Assembly: GCA_003222245.1 (NCBI GenBank)
Contig: QHVH01000010.1
Span: 62,001-126,000, forward strand
Source: Blastocatellia bacterium AA13
GTDB lineage: Bacteria; Acidobacteriota; Blastocatellia; UBA7656
DNA length: 64,000 nucleotides
Direction of reading: 5' to 3'
Both the position numbers and the translations under genes were made by a program. Below the pieces are notes generated by a model. That model made no database searches and was not told the origin of the DNA. It saw only the letters and a list, made by a program, of their open reading frames with translations. Shown in pieces: positions 25,801 to 33,933 of this stretch (its first letter is position 1; each line of letters begins with the position of its first letter).

Positions 25801-27753
25801 CGGCGCATTGTCCATCGTCACCTTTGCGCCGAACCGGCCGTAGCCGAGATTGGGCCAATAGCAAATCTCGCCATTGCGAATGCGCACAAAGTCCGTGAGC
25901 CCGTCTCCGCACATATCGGCCAGATAGACCGACTGCTCGCCGTCGGCGAACACGAGCCTCGGACCTTTCTCTTCATCGAAGAATTGTCGAGCCGTTTCGA
26001 TCTCTCCAAAGCCTTCTTCTGCTAGAGAAGGCAGCCAGGTTAACTTGTCGTCTTCGGTGATCAGGATGTCCGCGCGGCCGTCTCCGGTCAGATCGACAAA
26101 GCGAAGATTGGGATCGCTCCAGTCGATGTTGGGAAGGCTTCTGAATTTGGTGAATGGCTCCCAGAGCTGATCATATGTTCGCTCGTAGAATCCCGGCGAC
26201 GCCCCGCCGAATTGCGCCGCGTCCAGTCGCCCGTCGCCCGCGAGATCGACGAACTGATACTTCTCACCGCTGCCGGCGCCGGCGGGAACCGTCTTGAGGG
26301 CTTGAATTCCGCCAAAGCGCCCGCCTCCGAGATTGGGCTTGTAATACCAGGCGCCCGCTTGCTCCGAAAAAATCCCGGAGATTCCCTCGCCATCCAGATC
26401 GAGCCATTGATACCGCGCTCCATCCAGTCCCGCCGGAACGTTCTCGAGGCTGACGGAATCCAGCTCGCGAATGTCCTCCTGAATCTCGGCCTTTGTGTAT
26501 TCGAATTCCAGCGGCGGCCAGGATTTCTTCAGGTACGTGACGGTTGCTCCGTCGACGCCCGTCAGCGGCTTCGTTTCATCGCGGACAAAACCGGATCGAG
26601 TGACCGAGCAAAGAAACGACGCGAAGCGAGTGCTGCCCTCGTGCGCGAGCTCCGTCTCGACAGGCGCCGGCTTTGTATAATCAAGGTCGCGGTAATCGAA
26701 CTCGGTCGCCATTACAAGACAGGGCTCCGGGCCCAATTCAGAAAAGCGATGGAACATCAGCACGCGATTGCAGCGCCGATAAGTGCGAACCTCAAAGCCC
26801 GCCCGATGCGAAGAGAAAGGGTCCGGGCGCACGGGCCAGCCTCGCGCCGGCCTTATCGAGGCTTCTACGTAGCGATGCTGTTCAGCTTCAGGATGCGTGG
26901 GGTCGGAATCGAGCGCGGTGAGACGGCCTTCGTCGTAATCAAACACGACTTCGAACAACCACTCTGTTCTAGTCAGATCGGGATTGGCCAAACGCGAAGT
27001 GACGTTGCCGTATTTGACACCTTTGAGATAACGATTGGCGGTGCGCACGCGATTTCGTTCGCAGGCCTGGGAGTGATCGACGTTGGTGGAATCCTCTCCG
27101 ACATAGTCGTAGACGACGGCGTTTCCTTTATCGTCGTAGCTCTCACAAATCAGCCACGTAAAAACGCGGCCTGGATCGTCGGGATCGTAGATCCGGCTTT
27201 CTTCGGTCTTTCCGTACCAGGTCGTAATGTTGTCCCGGCTGATCGAGCGCCAGTGAATCGCGCCAGTCGATGAATCGGTCCATCTTTCAATGCGCGCGAA
27301 CAGCCCTTCGATGCGAGGGCGGTAACGATGTATGACGAAGCCGGGATGAGTAGTAGGGTCCTCGAACCTGTCGCCGTTTTCCTTGAGTACGGGCACGAGG
27401 TCCTCCGCGCCCGAAAGAATGTAGACGTCCGACTCGCCGGGGTCGTCGTACCGTGGAAGGCCTTTATCGGTCTTGCGTGTGATGGCCGGAATTGATAGAG
27501 ACCAGCCGAAGCCGAACGGCCCGTTGCCCGAGCCCGAGTCGTATGAGAGTGAAAGCTGAGGCGCAAAGCCCGAACGGCCAGGGCTGACGGAAATCGGAAT
27601 CGTCATCGAGCCGGTTCCGGTCACGGGGTTGGCTGCGAACTTCTCGCCGATGCCGTGAATCGCTCCACCGCCTTTCGGCAGCGCGATCGAAGGAGGCGTC
27701 ATGCCTCCGTTATTCTTTTCGGCGCCTTCCGATTTATTGCTCTCTTTGACCAT
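19831..27753 (-). CDS. Tc toxin TcB-TcC fusion with C-terminal toxin domain
   Basis: 2640 residues. Residues about 35-330 are SpvB-like (TGTGSMTIPISVSPGRSG, LSLSYDSGSGNGPFGFGWSL); 400-700 FG-GAP-type propeller blades (DMCGDGLTDFVRI, DVDGSGTNDIIYFG); 750-900 TcdB middle region; then RHS/YD repeats from about 1750 to 2290, closing with RFTGKERDEESGLYYHGARY and the pair DPKG-x19-DPSG that marks the self-cleavage region at about 2315-2337. Everything after (about 300 residues) is the variable toxin: a Gly/Ala-rich hydrophobic stretch, then a domain with TDIDVGL and IFIEVTAKSGSGK, possibly a restriction-endonuclease-like nuclease. GC falls to about 49% in the last 300 bases. In most known systems TcB and TcC are separate; here they are one chain. 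Confidence 0.92.
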   Translation of the reverse strand: MVKESNKSEGAEKNNGGMTPPSIALPKGGGAIHGIGEKFAANPVTGTGSMTIPISVSPGRSGFAPQLSLSYDSGSGNGPFGFGWSLSIPAITRKTDKGLPRYDDPGESDVYILSGAEDLVPVLKENGDRFEDPTTHPGFVIHRYRPRIEGLFARIERWTDSSTGAIHWRSISRDNITTWYGKTEESRIYDPDDPGRVFTWLICESYDDKGNAVVYDYVGEDSTNVDHSQACERNRVRTANRYLKGVKYGNVTSRLANPDLTRTEWLFEVVFDYDEGRLTALDSDPTHPEAEQHRYVEASIRPARGWPVRPDPFSSHRAGFEVRTYRRCNRVLMFHRFSELGPEPCLVMATEFDYRDLDYTKPAPVETELAHEGSTRFASFLCSVTRSGFVRDETKPLTGVDGATVTYLKKSWPPLEFEYTKAEIQEDIRELDSVSLENVPAGLDGARYQWLDLDGEGISGIFSEQAGAWYYKPNLGGGRFGGIQALKTVPAGAGSGEKYQFVDLAGDGRLDAAQFGGASPGFYERTYDQLWEPFTKFRSLPNIDWSDPNLRFVDLTGDGRADILITEDDKLTWLPSLAEEGFGEIETARQFFDEEKGPRLVFADGEQSVYLADMCGDGLTDFVRIRNGEICYWPNLGYGRFGAKVTMDNAPWFDSREMFDQKRIRLADVDGSGTNDIIYFGSDGARIYFNQSGNRWSEARRLNQFPVVDDLSSIATADLLGNGTACLVWSSASPAEARRPVRFIDLMGGRKPHLLVKSVNNLGAETHVQYVASTKFYLEDKLSGKPWITRLPFPVHVVERVETLDRITRNRFVTRYAYHHGYFDGVEREFRGFGLVEQWDTEEFAALTVSGELPAAANIDEQSHVPPMLTRTWFHTGFRTGFHTGSHAGGWGGAAVSKQFERDYYREGDASLGIAGLTDGQLEAMLLDDTVLPDSIKMPDGTQKPWVLSSDEAREACRALKGSILREEVYALDGTEKQDRPYSASERNYTIEFLQPLGFNQHAVFSIHARETIDFHYERELFDVGGTNVADPRVTHAMTLAADAYGNVLKSTAISYGRRHADPDPLLTNEERQQQLALFITTAENDYTEAVATADEYRAPLPAEARTYQIYNVAPDANQQDVTNLFRFEEIAGKLKADGGGLPEAPYEDLTASSIPGASPRRRIIERVRTLYRKDDLSGPLDFLKMEPRALPFESYKLAFTPGLLATVYKRTPTGKPAEDLIPRPADVPRDQGGYVDLLADGAWWIPSGRVFFHPDASLNPDKNKTDADQELAHARAHFFLPHRFQDPFLNNTIIGYDTSAAGVEYNLLAVSVKDAAGNEIKAKHDYRVLQPREVADPNRNRSQVAFDALGMVVGTAVMGKEGEALGDLLTDFEADLVDAVIEAHFSNPFTNSHDILKQATTRLVYDLDRYRKTAASPEPRPSAVYTMARETHESDLASGEQTKIQHSFSYSDGFGREIQKKLQAEPEPVPRRDPDGHIKIVDAGPVMTGADASPRWVGSGWTVFNNKGKPVRQYEPFFTDRHDFEFEVKIGVSPVLFYDSADRVVGTLRPDHTWEKIVFDPWKQVIWDLNDTVSLDPKNDSDLSQFLLRLPDSDYLPTWHDFRIDPSHSTERAKRWPDSRDRDAEAAAAVKAAIHAGTPAVAYFDSLGRTFLAVAHNKFKLSSSPPGDPPVEEFHKTRTIFDIEKNHREVVDARGIVVMRYDYDMLSNNIHQKSPDAGERWTLNDVAGKPLYSWDSRDQKFRTAYDQLRRPVGSYLTEGASAEAQITRTVYGEGRTDAEAKNLRGKPVEVSDQAGVVTTDLYDFKGNLLRSRRRLAQEYKKTLDWTASVPLETATYSNTTRYDALNRPAEMTTPDNSIIGIGYNEANFIERIEARLRGATTATPFVSDIDYDAKGRRTLVAFGNKATTSYEYDPETFRLTDVLTIRSAADFPEDCPNPAPADWPGCQVQNLHYTYDPAGNITSIRDDAQQKVYFKNVRVEPNADYTYDAIYRLIEAAGREFLGTASGPTPPDAFNSVHIGLDRPNAGTLGRYAEQYVYDAVGNILNVRHRGSDPTNAGWKRCYQYATNSNRLLSTSNPADPHKPDDACARDYSDAPFYAEKYEYDEHGNITRMPQLPVMQWDYQDQLRASSKQSVTTPGVTPVTTWYVYDTAGQRVRKVTESEAIAPAAPVRTSERIYLGGFEVYREYNGGGAAVKLERETLHMMDDKQRIALVETRVDTASPEQLIRYQFGNHLGSASLELDDRARIISYEEHYPYGGASYQAVRSKTEAPKRYRFTGKERDEESGLYYHGARYYAPWLGRWISADPKGPSDGPNLFAYCGNNPIIFRDPSGTTRSDVTFTEGDVTNHPDAHVVVGDPHTEAAKSTESAKPPVKDRPETWQEKYKRNEAIYRQGASEPKGIDTIAKGVFALTGLALGGVGFLAEGAGYGLAALKLGVGVAGATAGGELASRAAEAVIPNDTDPNVKEFGKNLAEFIGGGVGGALATRGVSWGRDKILNRPTRPSQQTLDEVRSKLPSRNREERLPAQTAQRYLHQLERFNKLIFDKSGNRVTDIDVGLKRGLRRIFIEVTAKSGSGKAGEQIPKLREHPLVNPRKEPVIVFGTKLGGQPTQTSLENAGAYVARTFEELDALIEFLWTR

Positions 27754-27986
27754 AGACGTCCATAGACTCGGATCGCGGGTATTGTGAGTTGATGATTGCC
27801 TCTACGAGTTGATATTGGGATCGCGCCAAAAACGTTTCATGCGTTCATAGGACAACCGTGGGACTGATAAAACGAAAGTTAAGAAAAGGGACGCCAAATC
27901 GCGGGATGAACGCTACATTGAGGTCCTTTTTTTGGCAAGGAAGGACCTGCGTGCGCCGGCTCGTTGTGTTTACGCAATGCTGGCCA

Positions 27987-28081
27987 CAACCCCGTTGGGG
28001 TTGAAAACGACACGGCGATCTCACCCAGGGTAGCCGAGTACGGCAACCGCTGGGCTGGAGGCTGCAACCCCGTTGGGGTTG
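27987..28081. repeat. Dispersed palindromic (REP-like) element, copy 1
   Basis: Begins and ends with the perfect palindrome CAACCCCGTTGGGGTTG; between them are ACCCAGGGTAG and GCTGGGCT, which can pair. The same arrangement occurs at 37995-38083, so this is a mobile or dispersed intergenic family. No transposase of the RAYT type is present in the window. Confidence 0.7.
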
Positions 28082-28281
28082 ACGGACATCGAGTTTGACG
28101 GATAGCAGCCGGCGGACACCGGGTTGACGGACACTGGGGTTGACGGATAGCAGTCGGTGAGACATCGGGTTGGCGGACGCCAGGGTTGACGGATAGCGGT
28201 TGACGGACAGCAGTCGGCGGACACCGGGTTGACGGATACCAGTCGGCGGACACCGGGTGGGCGGACGCCAGGGTTGATGGA
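28078..28281. repeat. Degenerate short tandem repeat tract
   Basis: About 200 bases made of variants of GTTGACGGACACCGG and GTTGACGGATAGCAGTCGGC, roughly ten units of irregular length. It abuts the right palindrome of the REP-like element, whose last bases (GGGGTTGACGGAC) look like the first unit, suggesting the tract grew from the element's end. Confidence 0.75.
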
Positions 28282-28428
28282 GGTTCAAAACAGGAAGTTA
28301 TTCTTTTACGCTCTCTGAGCGCGGAGACGCGCCGAGTCATTGGGTGAAGCGATCCGAGTAGCGCCGTGTAAGCCGCGTCGCGAACGTCGCCGTCATCATC
28401 TTTCAACATAACGAGGCGGAGTCGATCG

Positions 28429-30096
28429 TCAATCTTCTGATCGAAGTACAGAGGCTCGAGCTTTAATTTCGCCGCACGCATATATCGATAAGATCAGGAT
28501 CATTACGATGCCGAGCTGGCTCACGGCTTCGGCTGTGGCGCGTATGGGAGTGTTTTGGAACCTTGCTACGACATCGTGGACTCCGGGCTCGACCGAAAAC
28601 TCCATCAACCCAAACCTGTTGTTTGGTTCCACGTCGCGCCCGACGCCGTCTACTTCGACGCGCCAACCCGGAAAATAATGAACATTGAATCGAAAGTAAG
28701 AAGGCGTCCGGGCATCGATTTGGAAGCGATAGCGCGTCTGACTCCGCTGTTGAACCTCAAGCCGCGCGGATCCGGCAGTCAAATCTAAAGGCGAAGCGGC
28801 CGACCCCGGAGGATCGTTCTGAACCCACTTCGGCCGATACTCGAGAACCGTAGATGTTTCGAGCTTCCTCGCTATTATGTTTTCCGCCTTGAAGAAGTCA
28901 TCTTTATACGGATGGACGGCGTTGGGCTTGCACTTCGAAAGCGAAGTCAGGATTATGACCGGTATTATCAATACGGGCAGCCATTCTACGAATCGTCCTC
29001 GCCCACGCGTTAAGACTGACGGCACGGCCGCAAGAATCGATGATGCCATAGCGACAATAACCAGGAACCGCCATGGAAATTGCAGATACTGCAGAGGCGG
29101 CAAGTATGCCCACGCGATCGAGGAAGCCTCGGTCATAAAGAAGATAGACGCGGCGGCCATGATCAACATCAATGCTACGAACCAGCGCTGCTCGCGATTC
29201 GGAAGCAGAGGCCGCGCTAACAACATCAATCCCCCAACGCCCAGCGCGGCAAGGTAGAAGGCTCCGATCTCGAAAGACATTCCATCATTCGGTCCCGGCG
29301 TCGAAATTCCGTAACCCCATGGAGAATTGAAGAGCTGGCGAAAATAGACAAAGTGGTTCTGATACTCCAATGCATTCTGAAGCAGTCTCTCGATCTGGAT
29401 GTATTTCTTTTCTAGAAGCGACGGCGCCCAGAAGAACGCGGAGAGCGCGAGTCCAAGGACGAAGGCCGCGGATTGCGACAACAGAACCGCTCTACTTCTC
29501 TGCCGCAGCGCGCTCAGCAGGATCATCAACAACAGGAACGGGGTAAAGATCAATGAGACCGGATTGTGACAAAGCAGCAGCAATGCATAAGAACAGGCGG
29601 CGGCAATCAGATACCTGATCTGACGGGTCTGGGCGAGCTTATAGAACGACCAGAATATGAGTGGAAGCGTCGCGAACGCTGAAAACTCCGCGTACGCGGC
29701 GCGCACGTAGAGATCCGTCAGCGTGTACGGGGCATACATGTAAGCCGCTCCCGCAACCAGGCCTCCCGCCCTGTCGAAGATCTCCGCCGCCAGCAGGTAC
29801 ATCGTGAAGCCGGAGAGCAACAACAAAAACGCTACCGCAAAGTTGAGCGAATCGATGACACCCGCACCGGCGAATCTGAAAAGAGAGGTGACATAATAGA
29901 GAAGCGGAGGACTGAAATTGAAATACGGTTCACCGTACCCTCCAGCGAATTCCTGAGTCCATCTTGGAAGAAGCCGCCCTTCTTTTAGCCCTTCTTCAAA
30001 AGTGACTACGCGAGGCGGATAGAACAAGGAATCGTGTCCGGAGGTGAGCTTACCGTGCAGCAGAGGAAGCATCGCCGGAATCGCGGCCAAGACCAA
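28429..30096 (-). CDS. Polytopic membrane protein, PTPS-related/GT-C-like
   Basis: About 555 residues with roughly ten to eleven hydrophobic helices and a C-terminal soluble beta domain followed by one last helix. The N-terminal loop has SGHDSLFYPPRVVTFEEGLKEG and LPRWTQEFAGGYGEPYFNFS, the pattern of the '6-pyruvoyl-tetrahydropterin synthase-related' membrane family (GT-C glycosyltransferase-like, YfhO-like C-terminus: HYFPGWRVEVDG and ...GVHDVVARF). A role in glycosylation or envelope polysaccharide is an inference. The first in-frame start shown is a TTG at 30096; the coding frame continues upstream to a TGA near 30200 and includes an Arg-rich stretch before the first helix, so a CTG start near 30150 is possible. 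Confidence 0.8.
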   Translation of the reverse strand: MVLAAIPAMLPLLHGKLTSGHDSLFYPPRVVTFEEGLKEGRLLPRWTQEFAGGYGEPYFNFSPPLLYYVTSLFRFAGAGVIDSLNFAVAFLLLLSGFTMYLLAAEIFDRAGGLVAGAAYMYAPYTLTDLYVRAAYAEFSAFATLPLIFWSFYKLAQTRQIRYLIAAACSYALLLLCHNPVSLIFTPFLLLMILLSALRQRSRAVLLSQSAAFVLGLALSAFFWAPSLLEKKYIQIERLLQNALEYQNHFVYFRQLFNSPWGYGISTPGPNDGMSFEIGAFYLAALGVGGLMLLARPLLPNREQRWFVALMLIMAAASIFFMTEASSIAWAYLPPLQYLQFPWRFLVIVAMASSILAAVPSVLTRGRGRFVEWLPVLIIPVIILTSLSKCKPNAVHPYKDDFFKAENIIARKLETSTVLEYRPKWVQNDPPGSAASPLDLTAGSARLEVQQRSQTRYRFQIDARTPSYFRFNVHYFPGWRVEVDGVGRDVEPNNRFGLMEFSVEPGVHDVVARFQNTPIRATAEAVSQLGIVMILILSIYACGEIKARASVLRSED

Positions 30097-30465
30097 AACG
30101 CATACCGTCGCGATTGGAGGAAAGAAACGTCGAAGGCGAATTCGCAGGTGTTCGATGAGCAGCCTCTCTAGCGTGCGGATTCGGAAGATTCAAGCAGGTT
30201 CAGGTAAGAGAAGTATACCCGCCATTCCTCTGACCATTGGTAGTCTCTCGAGTATTTCGAAAGCGATAAAATCGGTCAACCAGTTTTTATAGAACTTCAA
30301 AGCACGCTCGCTCATATTCTCACTTGCTCCGGCAACGACTCTTACCGATTTGATCGCCCTGCTTGTAATAACGGTACCAATCTACAAAAGCAAGTCTAAC
30401 CGCCGTTGAAAAGTGAGCCCCGAAAACAAGGGAACAATCCGCCGGTCAGAAAAGTATAGTCGGGC
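30097..30465. other. Divergent intergenic region
   Basis: About 370 bases between the leftward membrane-protein gene and the rightward propeller gene. It should hold both promoters; I saw no convincing pair of boxes, no palindrome and no gene. Confidence 0.5.
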
Positions 30466-32310
30466 ATGAGTACCCCTCCGACCAACGAACTCACTTCTCG
30501 TAAGCCGCTTCGAATCTGGCCCGCTCTTCTTGCGGCGGTGCTGATAGTGCTGGGCAGATTCGTTATACCCGTCTTCGCGCCCGATTTGTTTGTGGTCGGC
30601 CTCATCGGCGCACTCGCCGGCGCGTTGATCGTCCTCGTATGGTGGCTGTTCTTCAGCCGGGCGCCATGGGTTGAGCGAATTGCGGCGCCTGTCGTGATGG
30701 CTGCAGCGCTGTTCGCGACATCGCGAGTCATTCATCCGTCTATTGTGAATGGGATGATGGGAATGATGTTTCCAATATTCTCCATTCCCATCGTGTGTCT
30801 CGCCCTGGCGGTCTGGGCTGTAGCCGCTCGTCGCCTTTCGAGCGGACCGCGGCGGGCCTCGATGGTAGTCGCGATCGCGCTGGCCTCCGGAGCGTTTACA
30901 CTTTTGCGTACAGGTGGAATTAACGGCGAAGGGATCTCCGACCTTCATTGGCGATGGGTTAAAACTCCCGAAGAACGGCTGCTGGCGCAGGCCAACGACG
31001 AGCCGGAAACACTCCCGTCGATTCCGGCTACAGTAAACACACCCGATAAGCCCATCCCGTCTCCAGCACATTCCGAAGCGACACCCGATACAACGACACC
31101 CGATACGACAACGAAGCCCTCGGACAAACAGCCGATCGCAACAGAAGCGCGAGCCATCTGGCCCGGCTTTCGCGGACCTAATCGCGACAGCGTCGTTCGC
31201 GGCGTACGGATTGAAACCGATTGGTCGAAGTCGCCGCCGGTCGAGTTGTGGCGCCGAAAAATCGGACCGGGCTGGTCGTCCTTCGCGGTCCGAGGCGATC
31301 TCTGCTACACCCAGGAGCAACGCGGGAACGACGAACTCGTCTCCTGCTACAACGTGACCACCGGCAAACCCATCTGGAGGCACCACGATGCCGCAAGGTT
31401 CTGGGAGTCGAATGCCGGAGCCGGTCCGCGCTCCACTCCAACGCTCAGCAACGGTCGAGTCTACACATTCGGGGCGACTGGGATCGTGAATGCCCTGGAC
31501 GGTAATAACGGCGCGGTGATCTGGTCGCGCAATGCGGCGTCCGATACCGGCGCGAAGCTCCCGGGTTGGGGCTTTGCAAGCTCGCCTCTGGTCGTGAACG
31601 ACATGGTTATTGTCGCGGCCTCGGGCCGGCTCGCCGCGTATGAAATTGCTTCGGGCAATCCGCGTTGGATGGCTCCGGCCGGCGGCGGGAGCTATAGCTC
31701 ACCGCACCTGATGACGATCGGCGGTATAGCCCAGGTCCTGTTGCTGAGCGGCAATGGCGTGAAGAGCGTCGCGCCGTCTGATGGCGCGGTGCTCTGGGAG
31801 CACGCGTGGTCAGGTGTGCCTATGCTACAGCCTGCTCGAACTCCCGACGGCGACTTGCTGATCATGACCGGAGACATGTCAGGCGGCGCTGGAACTCGGC
31901 GCATAGCCGTCGCTCACGGCTCGGGCGGATGGACTGTCGACGAGCGGTGGACGTCGTCCGGCCTGAAGCCCTATTACAACGATCTGGTCGTCCACAAAGG
32001 ACACGCCTACGGCTTCGACGGCAGCATACTCTCCTGCATCGACTTGCAGGACGGCAAGCGCAAGTGGAAGGGAGGACGGTACGGCCACGGGCAACTCGTG
32101 CTGCTGCCCGATCAAGACTTGCTGCTCGTGCTGTCTGAGGAAGGCGAGTTGGCCCTGGTTGCCGCAACGCCCGACCAGTTCACCGAGATCGCGCGAGCGC
32201 CCGCAATCGAAGGCAAAACGTGGAACCACCCGGTCCTTGTCCACGACATCCTGCTGGTTCGCAACGGAGAGGAGATGGCCGCGTTCCGTCTGGCTCTCGC
32301 CGGCCGCTGA
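30466..32310 (+). CDS. Membrane-anchored PQQ-like beta-propeller protein
   Basis: 614 residues. Residues about 15-150 contain four hydrophobic helices; 185-225 is a Thr/Pro-rich linker (TPDTTTPDTTTKPSDK); 230-610 is an eight-bladed PQQ-type propeller with blades such as GNDELVSCYNVTTGKPIW, TGIVNALDGNNGAVIWSRN and GSILSCIDLQDGKRKW. WPGFRGPNRDSV is the usual entry motif of secreted propellers common in Acidobacteriota and Planctomycetes. The PQQ-ligand residues of quinoprotein dehydrogenases are not evident, so it is more likely a structural or binding propeller than an alcohol dehydrogenase. The propeller would face the periplasm. Confidence 0.85.
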   Translation: MSTPPTNELTSRKPLRIWPALLAAVLIVLGRFVIPVFAPDLFVVGLIGALAGALIVLVWWLFFSRAPWVERIAAPVVMAAALFATSRVIHPSIVNGMMGMMFPIFSIPIVCLALAVWAVAARRLSSGPRRASMVVAIALASGAFTLLRTGGINGEGISDLHWRWVKTPEERLLAQANDEPETLPSIPATVNTPDKPIPSPAHSEATPDTTTPDTTTKPSDKQPIATEARAIWPGFRGPNRDSVVRGVRIETDWSKSPPVELWRRKIGPGWSSFAVRGDLCYTQEQRGNDELVSCYNVTTGKPIWRHHDAARFWESNAGAGPRSTPTLSNGRVYTFGATGIVNALDGNNGAVIWSRNAASDTGAKLPGWGFASSPLVVNDMVIVAASGRLAAYEIASGNPRWMAPAGGGSYSSPHLMTIGGIAQVLLLSGNGVKSVAPSDGAVLWEHAWSGVPMLQPARTPDGDLLIMTGDMSGGAGTRRIAVAHGSGGWTVDERWTSSGLKPYYNDLVVHKGHAYGFDGSILSCIDLQDGKRKWKGGRYGHGQLVLLPDQDLLLVLSEEGELALVAATPDQFTEIARAPAIEGKTWNHPVLVHDILLVRNGEEMAAFRLALAGR

Positions 32311-32570
32311 AGAATTCGGCCCTTCAACCTCTCAAGCGGCCGCGTCGAATCGGCATTTCGCGCGATTGTTTCATCCTTCCTACGGTCTGCTTGTGCCCTT
32401 CTTTTTTCTACGCGCTTGAAATTGATTACAGCTTGACACTGATTTCAGATGCCGCGGCCGGCGGCAACTTCCACGGCCCCGTGCATCGTATATGAGTTGC
32501 GGCGCCCGCCGTATGGCCGAGATCGCGGCGGCGTCAAGATGTTAGAATGGCTGAACGGAGTAATCCTATT

Positions 32571-33869
32571 ATGGAACTGACCGCCGGGCTGGTCTGTGAT
32601 CGCGGATTGAATCCGAAGAGACCCGTCAATCAAGATAGCTATCTGCTCCTGCCCGAATATGGATTGTTCGGCGTCTTTGACGGAGTCGGCGGCCAGCGCG
32701 CCGGAGAGGTTGCCAGCCAAACCGCGGCTGAAACTATTCAAGAAACTGTTACTCATTCAACTCTGCCTTCCGCGCAGGATCTAATAAGAAGCGCTTTACA
32801 ATTCGCCAATCGCGACATAGTCGAGCTCGCCGAAAGCGAGCCCTCATACAAGACTATGGCGACGACGGCTGCTCTGCTGTTCGTCAGGAACGGCGATGCG
32901 GTCGTCGCGCATGTGGGAGACAGCCGTGTCTATCGCATCCGAGACGGACGAGCAATCCGCGAGACTATCGATCACACCGAGAACGGCGATCTGGTCAGGT
33001 CCGGCGCAATGACCGCGCGGCAGGCCGATGATTCGGCGGACAACCATATGATCAATCGCGCCCTCGGAGCTGGGCCGACCGTCGAGGCCGAGATAAAGGC
33101 CATCCGTCTCAATGGCGGCGAGCGCCTGTTGTTGTGCACCGACGGAATCTACCGCCATCTTGAAGACGACGAGATCGCGAAAATAGTCTCGAATAACGCG
33201 GAGCCTCAGGCGGCGGCGGACGAGCTGAAACAAGTAGTTTGTGAGCGCGGCGCCGAGGACAATCTCACCGCGCTTGTGATTCAGGTTGGAGAGACCGTTC
33301 GAACGGCCGCGTCATCCAAGCGCAGGTCTCGGGCGGTGGATACGATGCCCGCAAACAAGCGGATTCAAGTCGATATTACGAGGGCCGAATCGCGGGATTC
33401 AGCGGGCGGCGGCGATGAGGTCCGGCCCCGCAAGCGAATTTGGTTATATATTCTTGGAGCGCTCGTGCTCATCAGCGGTTCGTTTTATGCCGGCTTGCGA
33501 GCATCTGACCTTGCGGCAAGAAAGAAGCTGAGCGCTGAGGACGCGGCGAATCCCATCAAGCCTGCCCGGAGGCTTCTCGAGCAGGGTCAGGCTCTCGCCG
33601 CCGAAGCCGCCCTGAAAAGGGTTGTCGAAAACGATCCCAAAAACAGCGAAGGATTTTACTGGATGGGACGCGCGCAGCTTCAACAGGGACAGTTCGAGGC
33701 GGCGGCGCGCAGCTTTGAAGCGTCGATCAATTTGAAAGCCGATTTTCCTGACGCTTATGCTCAGGCGGCCGCGGCTTATTCGGCTGACGGCAAGCGGGAC
33801 AAGGCCGAGTTGATGCTGCGCCGTTACTCCGACGCGGTTCAAAAGAGGCTGCCTTCGCCGACGCAATGA
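32571..33869 (+). CDS. PP2C Ser/Thr phosphatase with TM helix and TPR tail
   Basis: Residues about 1-235 are a PPM/PP2C domain: RPVNQDSYL, FGVFDGVGG with the metal-binding Asp, VAHVGDSRVYRIR, LLLCTDGIY and EDNLTALVIQ. A transmembrane segment follows near 292-312 (WLYILGALVLISGSFYAGL) and then TPR repeats (LEQGQALAAEAALKRVV, MGRAQLQQGQFEAAARSF). The phosphatase is cytoplasmic and the TPRs would be outside. The ATG at 32571 (GGAG ten bases upstream) is preferred over one at 32547. It is followed after 64 bases by a Ser/Thr kinase and an FHA protein, so it is the natural counter-enzyme of that kinase. Confidence 0.92.
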   Translation: MELTAGLVCDRGLNPKRPVNQDSYLLLPEYGLFGVFDGVGGQRAGEVASQTAAETIQETVTHSTLPSAQDLIRSALQFANRDIVELAESEPSYKTMATTAALLFVRNGDAVVAHVGDSRVYRIRDGRAIRETIDHTENGDLVRSGAMTARQADDSADNHMINRALGAGPTVEAEIKAIRLNGGERLLLCTDGIYRHLEDDEIAKIVSNNAEPQAAADELKQVVCERGAEDNLTALVIQVGETVRTAASSKRRSRAVDTMPANKRIQVDITRAESRDSAGGGDEVRPRKRIWLYILGALVLISGSFYAGLRASDLAARKKLSAEDAANPIKPARRLLEQGQALAAEAALKRVVENDPKNSEGFYWMGRAQLQQGQFEAAARSFEASINLKADFPDAYAQAAAAYSADGKRDKAELMLRRYSDAVQKRLPSPTQ

Positions 33870-33877
33870 GCAAACGA

Positions 33878-33917
33878 CTCTCTGAGTAATAGAAGAGCTC
33901 TCTGGGTAATAGAAGAA
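33878..33917. repeat. 20-bp direct duplication
   Basis: Two adjacent 20-base units, CTCTCTGAGTAATAGAAGAG and CTCTCTGGGTAATAGAAGAA, sit between the phosphatase stop and the kinase start. They differ at two positions and probably arose by slippage. Confidence 0.8.
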
Positions 33918-33933
33918 CGGGCGTGGTGAATAC

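Larger units (their letters stand above)
27754..28428. other. Gene-free repeat-rich spacer
   Basis: About 675 bases between the toxin operon and the membrane-protein gene. It contains a dispersed palindromic element (27987-28081) and an adjoining tract of short degenerate repeats (28078-28281). Open frames seen here translate the repeats into CPPT/RQP-like periodic peptides and have no gene character. The toxin operon promoter should lie in the part nearest 27754 but I could not identify convincing -35/-10 boxes. Confidence 0.6.

Noticed and set aside
26212..27273. 353-codon plus-strand frame inside the TcB-TcC gene
   Set aside because: Antisense to a well-supported coding region with clear domain matches; translated product is Arg-rich and unlike any protein.
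28078..28281. Possible CRISPR array
   Set aside because: Repeats are short, irregular and abut each other without unique spacers, and there are no cas genes.
27845..28481. Leftward frames of 147 and 200 codons in the repeat spacer
   Set aside because: They translate the minisatellite into periodic CPPT/RQP peptides in more than one frame and run into the membrane-protein gene; no ribosome site.
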